From positions 1-6,801 of the forward strand of contig QMRV01000097.1 in assembly GCA_003649445.1 (NCBI GenBank): DNA of 6,801 bases, read 5' to 3'. Origin of the DNA: Thermoprotei archaeon (GTDB lineage Archaea > Thermoproteota > Thermoprotei > Thermofilales > B15-G2). This document shows positions 1 through 4,401 of the stretch, piece by piece (the first letter of the stretch is position 1; each line of letters opens with the position of its first letter). The notes below the pieces were generated by a model. It was not told the DNA's origin. It worked only from the letters and a program-made list of their open reading frames with translations, and ran no database searches. The position numbers were made by a program, and so were the translations under genes.

Positions 1-1
1 A

Positions 2-682
2 TTCTGCACCGTGAATTCTCTTTCAAGAGAGATGAAGATTGAGTGGAGGGAGGCTGACGCGCTGCTCTCTCGACTGCACGATAAAGGCTTCTTAGACGTG
101 CTCAGAGTAAAGCCCAGCAGAGAGCCCCGGGGCTTCCCCGTGTTCTTCCCCAGCCCTCACGGTGAAGTGGCCTCAGAGGTCTTATTCGGGAAGCCCTGGG
201 GGCTAATTCACGCGGAGGTCTTGAAGGAGAGGGGAGCCTACCTAGATAACTTGAAGCTGATCAGGGAGGCGGAGACCCGGCTGAAGCACGCTGGCTACCG
301 CGTAGTCACGGAGCTCGAAGACCCCTCCGAGTGCACCTTCAAGTGGAGCGGGGGCTCGCACAGAGCAGACCTCGCCGTCTACGCCTTCGACAAAGCCGGG
401 AGAGAAGTCAAAGTGTTCTTAGAGTGCGAGTCTATGAGCAATCCGCTGAGCCAAGTCGAAAAAATGCTGGACGCCCACTACGAGCAGTTCAAGAAAATAT
501 TCGTAGTAGTCTCCTGCGACCTGGCTAAGCGGATGATGCTTCAGCGGACATGCTTCTGGGCGTGGAGGAAGCGGAGAGAACTGGTCATGGAGGTGCGGGT
601 AGAGTCAGTAGACAGGTTGACTAGGCTCAGCTCGATGCCCAAGTACCTTGTAATAAGACCAAGTCCTGAAAAATGTATTTAA
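2..682 (+). CDS. PD-(D/E)XK nuclease-like protein, C-terminal part (5' end cut by window)
   Basis: The frame is open to the left edge, so this is probably the end of a longer protein; the GTG at 11 is only the first possible start seen and has no visible promoter. Numbering from that GTG, residues 1-33 look like the end of a winged-helix domain (helix-turn-helix spacing, then DKGFLDVLRV). Residues 80-165 follow the PD-(D/E)XK pattern: a helix with E86/E88, a strand with D120 (HRADLAVYAF), a strand with E138-x-E140 (VFLECES), then an amphipathic helix and a hydrophobic strand (KKIFVVVSC). The family lysine is replaced by E140, so activity is uncertain; nuclease or inactive DNA-binding fold are both possible. 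Such a wHTH plus nuclease-like tail could belong to a helicase/translocase-type ATPase, but the needed part is outside the window. Stop TAA at 680-682; the next gene has its own promoter. Confidence 0.7.
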   Translation, partial: FCTVNSLSREMKIEWREADALLSRLHDKGFLDVLRVKPSREPRGFPVFFPSPHGEVASEVLFGKPWGLIHAEVLKERGAYLDNLKLIREAETRLKHAGYRVVTELEDPSECTFKWSGGSHRADLAVYAFDKAGREVKVFLECESMSNPLSQVEKMLDAHYEQFKKIFVVVSCDLAKRMMLQRTCFWAWRKRRELVMEVRVESVDRLTRLSSMPKYLVIRPSPEKCI

Positions 683-690
683 GAGATAGG

Positions 691-699
691 GATATTTTT
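691..699 (+). promoter_or_regulatory. TATA-like box for the gene at 720
   Basis: GATATTTTT lies about 21-29 bases before the ATG at 720, preceded by purine-rich AGAGATAGG, which could serve as BRE. The spacing predicts a leaderless or nearly leaderless mRNA, and no Shine-Dalgarno sequence is present. A second candidate, TATTTAAG (676-683), overlaps the stop of the previous gene and is further away. Confidence 0.5.
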
Positions 700-719
700 C
701 CTGGCGCGTATAGAGTTAC

Positions 720-1556
720 ATGAAAAGGCACCCGTATATGGGGCCTGCTTGCCTCGGATGTCCTTTTATGCCGTCTTTGAACCTGCTGCGCTACGATGAG
801 ATAAGGAAGAGGGCTGGTGGAGAGCTGCGGATACTTTTCTCGTACCTCGATACAGACGAGGGAACCGCGATATACCACAACGCCGGGCTTTTCCTAGGGA
901 ACCTCGAGGACTCTGTTATAGGGCTTATAGACGCTTTAGTTGAGAAGAAAATAGCTGTCTTGCACGGCTTCTTCTGGGCCTCGATAGGCGACTTGAAGGC
1001 AAGTCTCCTGCTCGCTTTCACAGGACACTCCAGACAGGCGAAAGTATCTCTGAGAACGGCCCTAGAGTTATTCTTCTGGGGACTCTACTTCCAGTATAAG
1101 AAAGAAGTGTCTAGAGAGAAGGCGGAAGAGCTGTTCGAGAAATGGCTCGAAGGAACTAGAGATAGGCCGCGTTTTATGTCATCTATTGAAGAGTTGAAGA
1201 ATAAGGGAGTGATTACCGAAAATACTTACAGCGAAGTGAAAGACCTGTATTCAGAGCTCAGTAAGTATATTCACGCTTTCTTGGGAAGCGAGTTCGAGAG
1301 AGTAGCTTTAGGTGAAGAGGGGCCTGCGAGACCTTCTTCCGCCAACATGAGTCTCGAAGAGCTCTACGACTGGTACTTAGCCTTCGGGAGAACATGTTAC
1401 GCTATAATACAAGGACTCTTAGATGCAATCAAGTACTTCTCAGTAAAAATACCTGAAAGAACCCTCAAGGGAATACTCCTCTTGGCGAAAATATACGAGA
1501 AAGGCCCTATAAAAGAGCCTCTAGACTTTGTTGACTGTCCTTTCCTCAAAAATTAA
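720..1556 (+). CDS. Unrecognised all-helical protein, 278 aa
   Basis: I do not recognise the family with confidence. The protein is predicted to be almost wholly alpha-helical and soluble. Conserved-looking segments are SRQAKVSLRTALELFFWGLYF (about 104-124), with an Arg and a Glu on one helix face, and LYSELSKYIHAF (about 177-188). This pattern, a helix with R..LE and a later LS-x-Y-x-H, recalls helical proteins of the HEPN/AbiV kind, but no clear R-x4-6-H motif is present and the comparison is tentative. An odd point is that the motif CPF occurs at both ends: C11-x2-C14-P-F near the N terminus and C274-P-F five residues from the C terminus, which could form a disulfide or metal site. The ATG at 720 is chosen for its promoter spacing; M7 and M17 are in-frame alternatives, and M17 would lose the N-terminal cysteines. 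It is monocistronic as far as can be seen. Confidence 0.8.
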   Translation: MKRHPYMGPACLGCPFMPSLNLLRYDEIRKRAGGELRILFSYLDTDEGTAIYHNAGLFLGNLEDSVIGLIDALVEKKIAVLHGFFWASIGDLKASLLLAFTGHSRQAKVSLRTALELFFWGLYFQYKKEVSREKAEELFEKWLEGTRDRPRFMSSIEELKNKGVITENTYSEVKDLYSELSKYIHAFLGSEFERVALGEEGPARPSSANMSLEELYDWYLAFGRTCYAIIQGLLDAIKYFSVKIPERTLKGILLLAKIYEKGPIKEPLDFVDCPFLKN

Positions 1557-1594
1557 AACAACAGTAGACCCCTCCCCGTGTCCCCTGAACTCCC

Positions 1595-1738
1595 GTGTGT
1601 TTCTGTTTCTTTTGTGTGGGTTTCTGTGTGGTTTTTCTTTAATGTGGTGTGTGGTTTCTGGTGTGGTCTCTGCGGGTCTCTGGGGGGTTCTGAGGGGGCT
1701 ACTGTGTGTCCTTGGGGGAGTCTCTGCGTGGTCTTCGG
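1595..1738 (+). repeat. G/T-rich degenerate tandem repeat, about 10-12 bp unit
   Basis: This 144-base stretch has only five A residues on the plus strand. Units can be laid end to end: GTGTGGTTTCTG (1649-1660), GTGTGGTCTCTG (1661-1672), CGGGTCTCTG, GGGGGTTCTG, AGGGGGCTACTG, and later GGGGAGTCTCTG (1715-1726), giving a rough consensus GTGTGGTYTCTG. Earlier, looser units occur from 1595. G-runs at 1674-1676, 1682-1687, 1694-1698 and 1714-1718 have intervening loops of 5, 6 and 15 bases, which allows a G-quadruplex. T-runs at its left end could also end transcription of the upstream gene. Open frames across it in several registers encode only Leu/Val/Cys/Gly/Trp-rich strings expected from the base bias. 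It could be an iteron or partition-like site, a replication feature, or a decayed sequence. Confidence 0.65.
1598..1640 (+). terminator. T-rich tract, possible terminator of the gene at 720
   Basis: Several T-runs (TTTCTGTTTCTTTT, then GTTTTTCTTT at 1631-1640) begin about 40 bases after the stop at 1556. Archaeal transcription often ends at such T-rich stretches without a hairpin. The same bases belong to the G/T-rich repeat region, so the role is uncertain. Confidence 0.35.
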
Positions 1739-1767
1739 CCTATATTTGCTGTGGTTCTTGGAGAGGG

Positions 1768-1774
1768 TTTTAAG
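1768..1774 (+). promoter_or_regulatory. TATA box of the RHH gene
   Basis: TTTTAAG lies 18-24 bases before the GTG at 1792, preceded by GAGAGGG as a possible BRE. It is directly followed by GCCTCGGC (1774-1781), and the same heptamer recurs at 1794-1800 over the start codon, 20 bp (two helical turns) away. These may be autoregulatory sites. Confidence 0.5.
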
Positions 1775-1791
1775 CCTCGGCTCAGCCTACT

Positions 1792-2052
1792 GTGCCTCGG
1801 ACTAAATTCGTTATGGTGAAGACGAGGCTCCCGGAGAGCCTCTACAGGCGGGTCGAAGACTACGCGGCGAGAAACGGGCTCAGCGTCTACAGCGCCGTGA
1901 GGAAGCTTATAGAAGAGGGGCTTGAGCGCGCCGGCGGAGTCTACAGGCTCCTCCAAGACGACTCCTTCATACTCTCTCTGATAGTCGTCAAGCTGAAAGT
2001 AGACCCCGGGTTCAGGTCCAGGCTGCTGGAAATCGTGGGAGAAGAGCTCTAG
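1792..2052 (+). CDS. Ribbon-helix-helix (CopG/Arc-type) DNA-binding protein, 86 aa
   Basis: Residues 9-15 (VKTRLPE) form the beta-strand that pairs in an RHH dimer and inserts into the DNA major groove. They are followed by helix A (SLYRRVEDYAARNG) and helix B (SVYSAVRKLIEEGLERAG) with the usual turn GLS between them. Residues 49-86 are a short extra tail, amphipathic and hydrophobic, that may aid oligomerisation. RHH proteins are dimeric repressors or, on plasmids, centromere-binding partition proteins. It sits right after the G/T-rich tandem repeat, which would suit either autoregulation or a partition site, but no ParA-like partner is in the window. The GTG at 1792 fits the TATA box; ATG at 1813 (residue 8) is an alternative that also keeps the whole fold. 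The target DNA is unknown. Confidence 0.88.
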   Translation: MPRTKFVMVKTRLPESLYRRVEDYAARNGLSVYSAVRKLIEEGLERAGGVYRLLQDDSFILSLIVVKLKVDPGFRSRLLEIVGEEL

Positions 2053-2071
2053 GGGAGAGAGGTGGCTGAAA

Positions 2072-2081
2072 CTTTTATTTT
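2072..2081 (+). promoter_or_regulatory. TATA box of the gene at 2097
   Basis: CTTTTATTTT begins 25 bases before GTG 2097, with purine-rich GGTGGCTGAAA before it as a possible BRE. This short gap implies a leaderless transcript. It is also a T-rich stop signal candidate for the RHH gene ending at 2052. Confidence 0.5.
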
Positions 2082-2096
2082 CTGGCTGCGGGTAGT

Positions 2097-2444
2097 GTGA
2101 AGACTGCTGTTATTGTTAAAGACTTAAAAGAGTTTGTTGAGCGCGCCAGAGGCGAAGCCCGCTGCCACATACAGGTCTTAGACCTCGAGGCACCAAATAG
2201 GGCTACAGTAGTTCTTGTAGCAGAGGCTCCCTGTCAGGGAAACACGCACTTCGTGGTCTACGTGGAGAAGCTAGTGCTGACTCCCATGTCGATTAAGTAC
2301 TGGGTCAAGCCTCAGGGGTCTTTTGAGGAAGACGTGCTAGAGGCGTCTAGGAGGGCTCTCGAGAAGCTCATAAGCGACATAAGGCGGCGGGGTCTGCAGG
2401 CGGGGAAAGGGAAGTATATTTACGTCTTCAAGTCCGTTGTCTAG
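2097..2444 (+). CDS. Unrecognised small alpha/beta protein, 115 aa
   Basis: I cannot assign a family. The sequence suggests a compact alpha/beta protein: strand MKTAVIV, helix KDLKEFVERARGEA, strands CHIQVLDL, ATVVLVAEA and HFVVYVEKLVL, a linker with KYWVKPQG, a long helix (EEDVLEASRRALEKLISDIRRRG) and a final strand KYIYVFKSV. There is no signal peptide, membrane segment or obvious catalytic motif. Two cysteines (C22 and C45) are present. It lies between the RHH gene and the TFB-like gene, each with its own TATA box, so it is likely transcribed separately. GTG at 2097 is chosen because it is the first start after the TATA box and begins the first strand. The small size and the context suggest a DNA/RNA-linked accessory protein, which is only a guess. 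Confidence 0.75.
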   Translation: MKTAVIVKDLKEFVERARGEARCHIQVLDLEAPNRATVVLVAEAPCQGNTHFVVYVEKLVLTPMSIKYWVKPQGSFEEDVLEASRRALEKLISDIRRRGLQAGKGKYIYVFKSVV

Positions 2445-2457
2445 TTTTCCTAGGGAA

Positions 2458-2469
2458 TATTTTTATTTA
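2458..2469 (+). promoter_or_regulatory. TATA box of the TFB-like gene; decides its start
   Basis: TATTTTTATTTA ends only 5 bases before the GTG at 2474 but lies 26-37 bases before the ATG at 2495, which is the correct geometry for an archaeal promoter with a very short leader. The preceding TAGGGAA can act as BRE. This argues for translation from 2495 rather than 2474. Confidence 0.55.
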
Positions 2470-2494
2470 GTACGTGGTACTAGTATACGGTAGA

Positions 2495-3793
2495 ATGCAG
2501 TACGTATGCCCGTACTGCGGCTCGCAGAACATAGTATACAACGACCTTACAGCAGAGTACGTGTGCGCCAGTTGCGGGCACGTGGTAGACGACTCTAGGC
2601 TGGTCTTCGACTCGTACAGGAACTTCTATTTCCTAGACGACTGGAAGAAGACTGAAGAGAAGCTCCGGAGAAAGAGGGGGCGGTGGACTTCAAGCGAGAG
2701 ACCCGACTCGAGGACGGCGGCTCTAGTGAAAACGCGCTTAGTGGAGCTCCTTAGGAACAAGGAGACATGGCACTTAGTCTACGTGGTGAAGGAGTACTGC
2801 AGACCCACCAGCCTCAAGCAACTCTTCTCGGACTTCTTGAAGGCAGTCAGCCCCGATATGGACTACAGGGCCGCTAGAAGAGTCTTCGAGGAGGCCTGCC
2901 GGCTCGCGGGAGTAGACAAAATAGACTTAGCCCCGACCTCGGTGTGGGATAAGCAGCCGGAGTACAGGAAGAGGGTGAGGGATAGGCAGGTCAGAGAGGC
3001 CTCGGAGAGAGCGGGGCTGAGCCAGAGGCTCCTCGAAGACCTGCGCAACGTGCCGTTGTTGCAGCCTTTCGACGCCAAGGCTGTAGCGGAGGCTCTGAGC
3101 GCTCTCAGAACAGTATGCAACGACGGAGTAGTACCGCCCGGCGTCAGAGTATATGGTGTGGCTAGGGCAGTACTGTACCTCGTCTCTCTTTCACCTCTCT
3201 CCGCCAAGCAACTGTCCGAGCGCCTCGGGGTGAGCAAGCTGAGAGTCTACAGGGCTCTGAGGAGACTAGAGAAACTAGGGCTAGTCTGCAGAGAGAGGGA
3301 GGGAGTCTACAGGGCTACTAAGACATGTAAAGTCTCTAAAAGGGCCTTCACTAAGGCCGTCCGAGTAGCCAGACTAATAGTGCTCAGCTACCCCGAGCTC
3401 GCGAAGTACGATCTCTCGCCCGAGACCATAGCCTTCATCAAGGGAGTCAAAACAGTGTGTGTAGCAAAGAAGGCGAAGAGGAACGAAACGCAATGTGAAA
3501 ACAGTACTACTTTATGTCAGGGCGTGTGGTACAGAAGTTCTAGGACAGTGGCGAAGAAGGAGGCCGAGGAACTGGAAGACAAGATAAGGCTTCTGGTGGA
3601 AAAGGAGGAGAGGGGGCTTGAGCCGGTTAAATACGAGGAGTGGCTACTGGAGAAAACTGCGTGGGAACTGGCGCCAAAGGTGCGTAGACTGCTCGGAGAA
3701 AAAGAAAAAATAGGGGAAAGGTTTAGAGCTCTTCTCCTTTCCGAATCAGAACCTTCCTTGCTACAGTCACAGCCTGCTCCTTGCTGTTCTTAG
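2495..3793 (+). CDS. Divergent TFB (TFIIB)-like transcription factor, 432 aa
   Basis: The N-terminal zinc ribbon is clear: C5-x2-C8 and C24-x2-C27 with the spacing and the CGHVVDD ending of TFIIB/TFB; in TFB this part binds RNA polymerase. Residues 31-50 replace the usual B-reader with an aromatic segment (YRNFYFLDDW). Residues 216-265 (VYGVARAVLYLVSL, then a helix-turn-helix with SAKQLSERLGVSKLRVYRAL) resemble the second half of a TFB cyclin repeat; no complete pair of cyclin repeats can be recognised. Residues 320-345 hold C322, C334 and C341, and 350-410 form a charged helical, perhaps coiled, region. The tail ends in PCCS. At 432 residues it is much longer than ordinary TFB (about 300), so it is likely a specialised factor for a subset of promoters, or an accessory-element regulator. 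The frame starts at GTG 2474, but ATG 2495 fits the promoter and begins right at the ribbon. The last 71 bases overlap the opposite gene. Confidence 0.8.
   Translation: MQYVCPYCGSQNIVYNDLTAEYVCASCGHVVDDSRLVFDSYRNFYFLDDWKKTEEKLRRKRGRWTSSERPDSRTAALVKTRLVELLRNKETWHLVYVVKEYCRPTSLKQLFSDFLKAVSPDMDYRAARRVFEEACRLAGVDKIDLAPTSVWDKQPEYRKRVRDRQVREASERAGLSQRLLEDLRNVPLLQPFDAKAVAEALSALRTVCNDGVVPPGVRVYGVARAVLYLVSLSPLSAKQLSERLGVSKLRVYRALRRLEKLGLVCREREGVYRATKTCKVSKRAFTKAVRVARLIVLSYPELAKYDLSPETIAFIKGVKTVCVAKKAKRNETQCENSTTLCQGVWYRSSRTVAKKEAEELEDKIRLLVEKEERGLEPVKYEEWLLEKTAWELAPKVRRLLGEKEKIGERFRALLLSESEPSLLQSQPAPCCS
3699..3710 (-). terminator. Poly-T terminator candidate for the Lsm gene
   Basis: Read on the minus strand this is TTTTTTCTTTTT, starting 12 bases beyond the Lsm stop codon (3723-3725). 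T-runs of this kind end archaeal transcripts. It lies inside the plus-strand TFB-like coding region. Confidence 0.5.
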
Positions 3794-4061
3794 AGACCAT
3801 GTAGAGCATTTTGACTTGGCTTCCGCGTATCCAGACCTTGTCGCAGGTCACTTTAACATCTATTCTCTCGACGCTGTTCAATATAATGTCGCCGTGGTCG
3901 GGGTTCCAGGATTCGACGCGGCCTACAAAGAGCCCTGTAGTAGACTCCACTACCGCCCAGAAGCCCTCCATGCTCTTCAGGGAAGCGTGGTACTCGGCCT
4001 TCATAGCCGACCTGAAGTCATTCGCATACCGGGGCGCATTGACAATATTAGCTAAACTCAT
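3723..4061 (-). CDS. Divergent Sm-like (Lsm/SmAP) RNA-binding protein, 112 aa
   Basis: Residues 35-63 match the Sm1 motif (WAVVESTTGLFVGRVESWNPDHGDIILN): G43 and G47 occupy the turn positions and D55 the acidic loop position. Residues 76-88 (VWIRGSQVKMLYM) match Sm2, with the family's R79-G80 pair. Sm folds form rings of six or seven subunits that bind U- or A-rich RNA; the bacterial relative Hfq helps small RNAs pair with mRNAs. Here the usual Asn of Sm1 is Asp (D58), so RNA binding may be altered. A 33-residue N-terminal helix and a 24-residue basic C-terminal tail are added to the core. The ATG at 4061 is 20-27 bases from a TATA box (4081-4088), so the mRNA is probably leaderless. The 3' end overlaps the convergent TFB-like gene by 71 bases, so the two transcripts are antisense to each other there. 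The Sm assignment rests on motif reading only. Confidence 0.7.
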   Translation of the reverse strand: MSLANIVNAPRYANDFRSAMKAEYHASLKSMEGFWAVVESTTGLFVGRVESWNPDHGDIILNSVERIDVKVTCDKVWIRGSQVKMLYMVSKNSKEQAVTVARKVLIRKGEEL

Positions 4062-4072
4062 ACACTAAAACC

Positions 4073-4078
4073 TTATAT
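4073..4078 (+). promoter_or_regulatory. Candidate TATA box for a plus-strand RNA
   Basis: TTATAT is centred about 25 bases before 4101, the start of the GC-rich foldable element. It abuts the Lsm TATA box on the other strand, so the two promoters would exclude each other. A second candidate, GTATATTA (4091-4098), would start an RNA near 4117-4120 and drop the first stem arm. Confidence 0.3.
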
Positions 4079-4080
4079 CT

Positions 4081-4088
4081 CTTAAAAG
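4081..4088 (-). promoter_or_regulatory. TATA box of the Lsm gene
   Basis: On the minus strand this reads CTTTTAAG, 20-27 bases before ATG 4061, and is identical to the TATA box of the minus-strand operon at 4998-5005. Confidence 0.55.
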
Positions 4089-4098
4089 GAGTATATTA

Positions 4099-4167
4099 GA
4101 GGGCCCGGAGGGGATGACCCGGCCCGCGCCCTTAATTAGCGCCAGCCGATGAAGGGCCCTCCCCTCC
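4099..4167 (+). ncRNA. GC-rich foldable element, candidate small RNA
   Basis: This GC-rich island sits in an AT-rich gap (4062-4232) without a protein gene, a usual sign of a structured RNA in hyperthermophiles. AGGGCCC (4100-4106) pairs with GGGCCCT (4154-4160), and the next seven bases GGAGGGG (4107-4113) pair with the next seven CCCCTCC (4161-4167). The order makes these two stems a pseudoknot or two exclusive states. Between them CGGC/GCCG (4120-4123 with 4145-4148) and GCGC/GCGC (4126-4129 with 4139-4142) form a hairpin with loop CCTTAATTA, flanked on each side by ATGA. Bases 4117-4131 are the reverse complement of the first bases of the two divergent coding sequences at 4974 and 5060. 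Strand is inferred from the TATA candidates and from this complementarity. I recognise no known RNA family. It might instead be a DNA-level protein-binding site. Confidence 0.4.
4117..4131 (-). repeat. Copy 1 of the 15-base GC-rich repeat
   Basis: The minus strand reads GGGCGCGGGCCGGGT. The same 15 bases occur at 4956-4970 (minus) and 5062-5076 (plus), both just inside start codons. This copy is non-coding and forms part of the hairpin of the candidate small RNA. Confidence 0.9.
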
Positions 4168-4192
4168 TTCTCAGTAAGCAAAACTTGAGAAG
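4167..4192. repeat. 7-bp inverted repeat after the GC-rich element
   Basis: CTTCTCA (4167-4173) and TGAGAAG (4186-4192) are perfect inverted arms around a 12-base A-rich loop. It may be the 3' end hairpin of the candidate RNA; no T-run follows on the plus strand, so it is not a typical terminator. Confidence 0.45.
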
Positions 4193-4208
4193 AAGACTGT
4201 TCTGAGGA

Positions 4209-4232
4209 CAATAAAACAAGGTGAGGAAAAAA
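4209..4232 (-). terminator. T-rich terminator of the minus-strand operon
   Basis: On the minus strand the stop codon of the 52-residue gene is directly followed by TTTTTT (4232-4227) and then TTGTTTTAT. Such T-runs are the typical archaeal end signal. Confidence 0.55.
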
Positions 4233-4391
4233 TTAGAGGTACATTTCGAGGATCATTAATTCTTCTATCTGCTTAATGAGCTCTGAGGCCAGTCTCTCTA
4301 TAATTTCTGCTTTTTCTCTGGCTGTGCCTCTGCTAGACGCTTGTATTTCTTTGGCTAGTCTCTTTATGGTTCTCAGCTTCTCTACGTCCAT
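4233..4391 (-). CDS. Small helical protein, 52 aa, second gene of operon
   Basis: The frame runs from ATG at 4391 to TAA at 4233-4235 and encodes MDVEKLRTIKRLAKEIQ, then ASSRGTAREKAEIIERL, then a final helix ASELIKQIEELMILEMYL. It has no cysteine, no membrane segment and is rich in Lys, Arg and Glu, so two amphipathic helices joined at SSRG are likely. Its strongest support is the ribosome binding site: GGTGAT (4401-4396), a six-base match to the archaeal 16S 3' end, stands five bases before the ATG and directly abuts the stop codon of the upstream gene. The 10-base gap to that gene and the T-run after it define a two-gene operon. I recognise no family; it may be a partner subunit of the upstream protein. 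Confidence 0.75.
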   Translation of the reverse strand: MDVEKLRTIKRLAKEIQASSRGTAREKAEIIERLASELIKQIEELMILEMYL

Positions 4392-4395
4392 GAGA

Positions 4396-4401
4396 ATCAC
4401 C
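4396..4401 (-). promoter_or_regulatory. Shine-Dalgarno site of the 52-aa gene
   Basis: Minus-strand GGTGAT, followed by TCTC and then ATG at 4391, complements the conserved ATCACC at the 3' end of archaeal 16S rRNA. It contrasts with the other genes in the window, which are mostly leaderless, and marks an internal operon gene. Confidence 0.75.

Noticed and set aside
1528..1805. Plus-strand frames across the G/T-rich region that look like small membrane proteins
   Set aside because: Two overlapping frames both give Leu/Val/Cys/Trp/Gly-rich strings, as any G/T-rich sequence does; one starts inside the preceding gene, neither has a TATA or Shine-Dalgarno site, and one runs through the RHH promoter.
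2474..2494. GTG at 2474 as start of the TFB-like protein
   Set aside because: It lies only 5 bases after the TATA box, so it would not be in the mRNA; ATG 2495 directly begins the zinc ribbon and fits the promoter spacing.
2863..3237. Minus-strand 124-residue frame inside the TFB-like gene
   Set aside because: It is a low-complexity Ser/Leu/Arg shadow of the plus-strand gene with no promoter or ribosome site.
3811..4068. Plus-strand frames opposite the Lsm gene
   Set aside because: The Sm motifs, TATA box and stop with T-run all support the minus strand; the plus frames have no matching signals.
4101..4170. C/D box sRNA, because GATGA occurs twice about 35 bases apart
   Set aside because: Neither copy fits RTGATGA fully and no CTGA D or D' box stands at the right distance on the plus strand; the minus strand shows no C/D pair either.
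4101..4170. tRNA gene in the GC-rich island
   Set aside because: No T-arm GTTCRA motif, anticodon arm or 3' acceptor pairing could be found on either strand.
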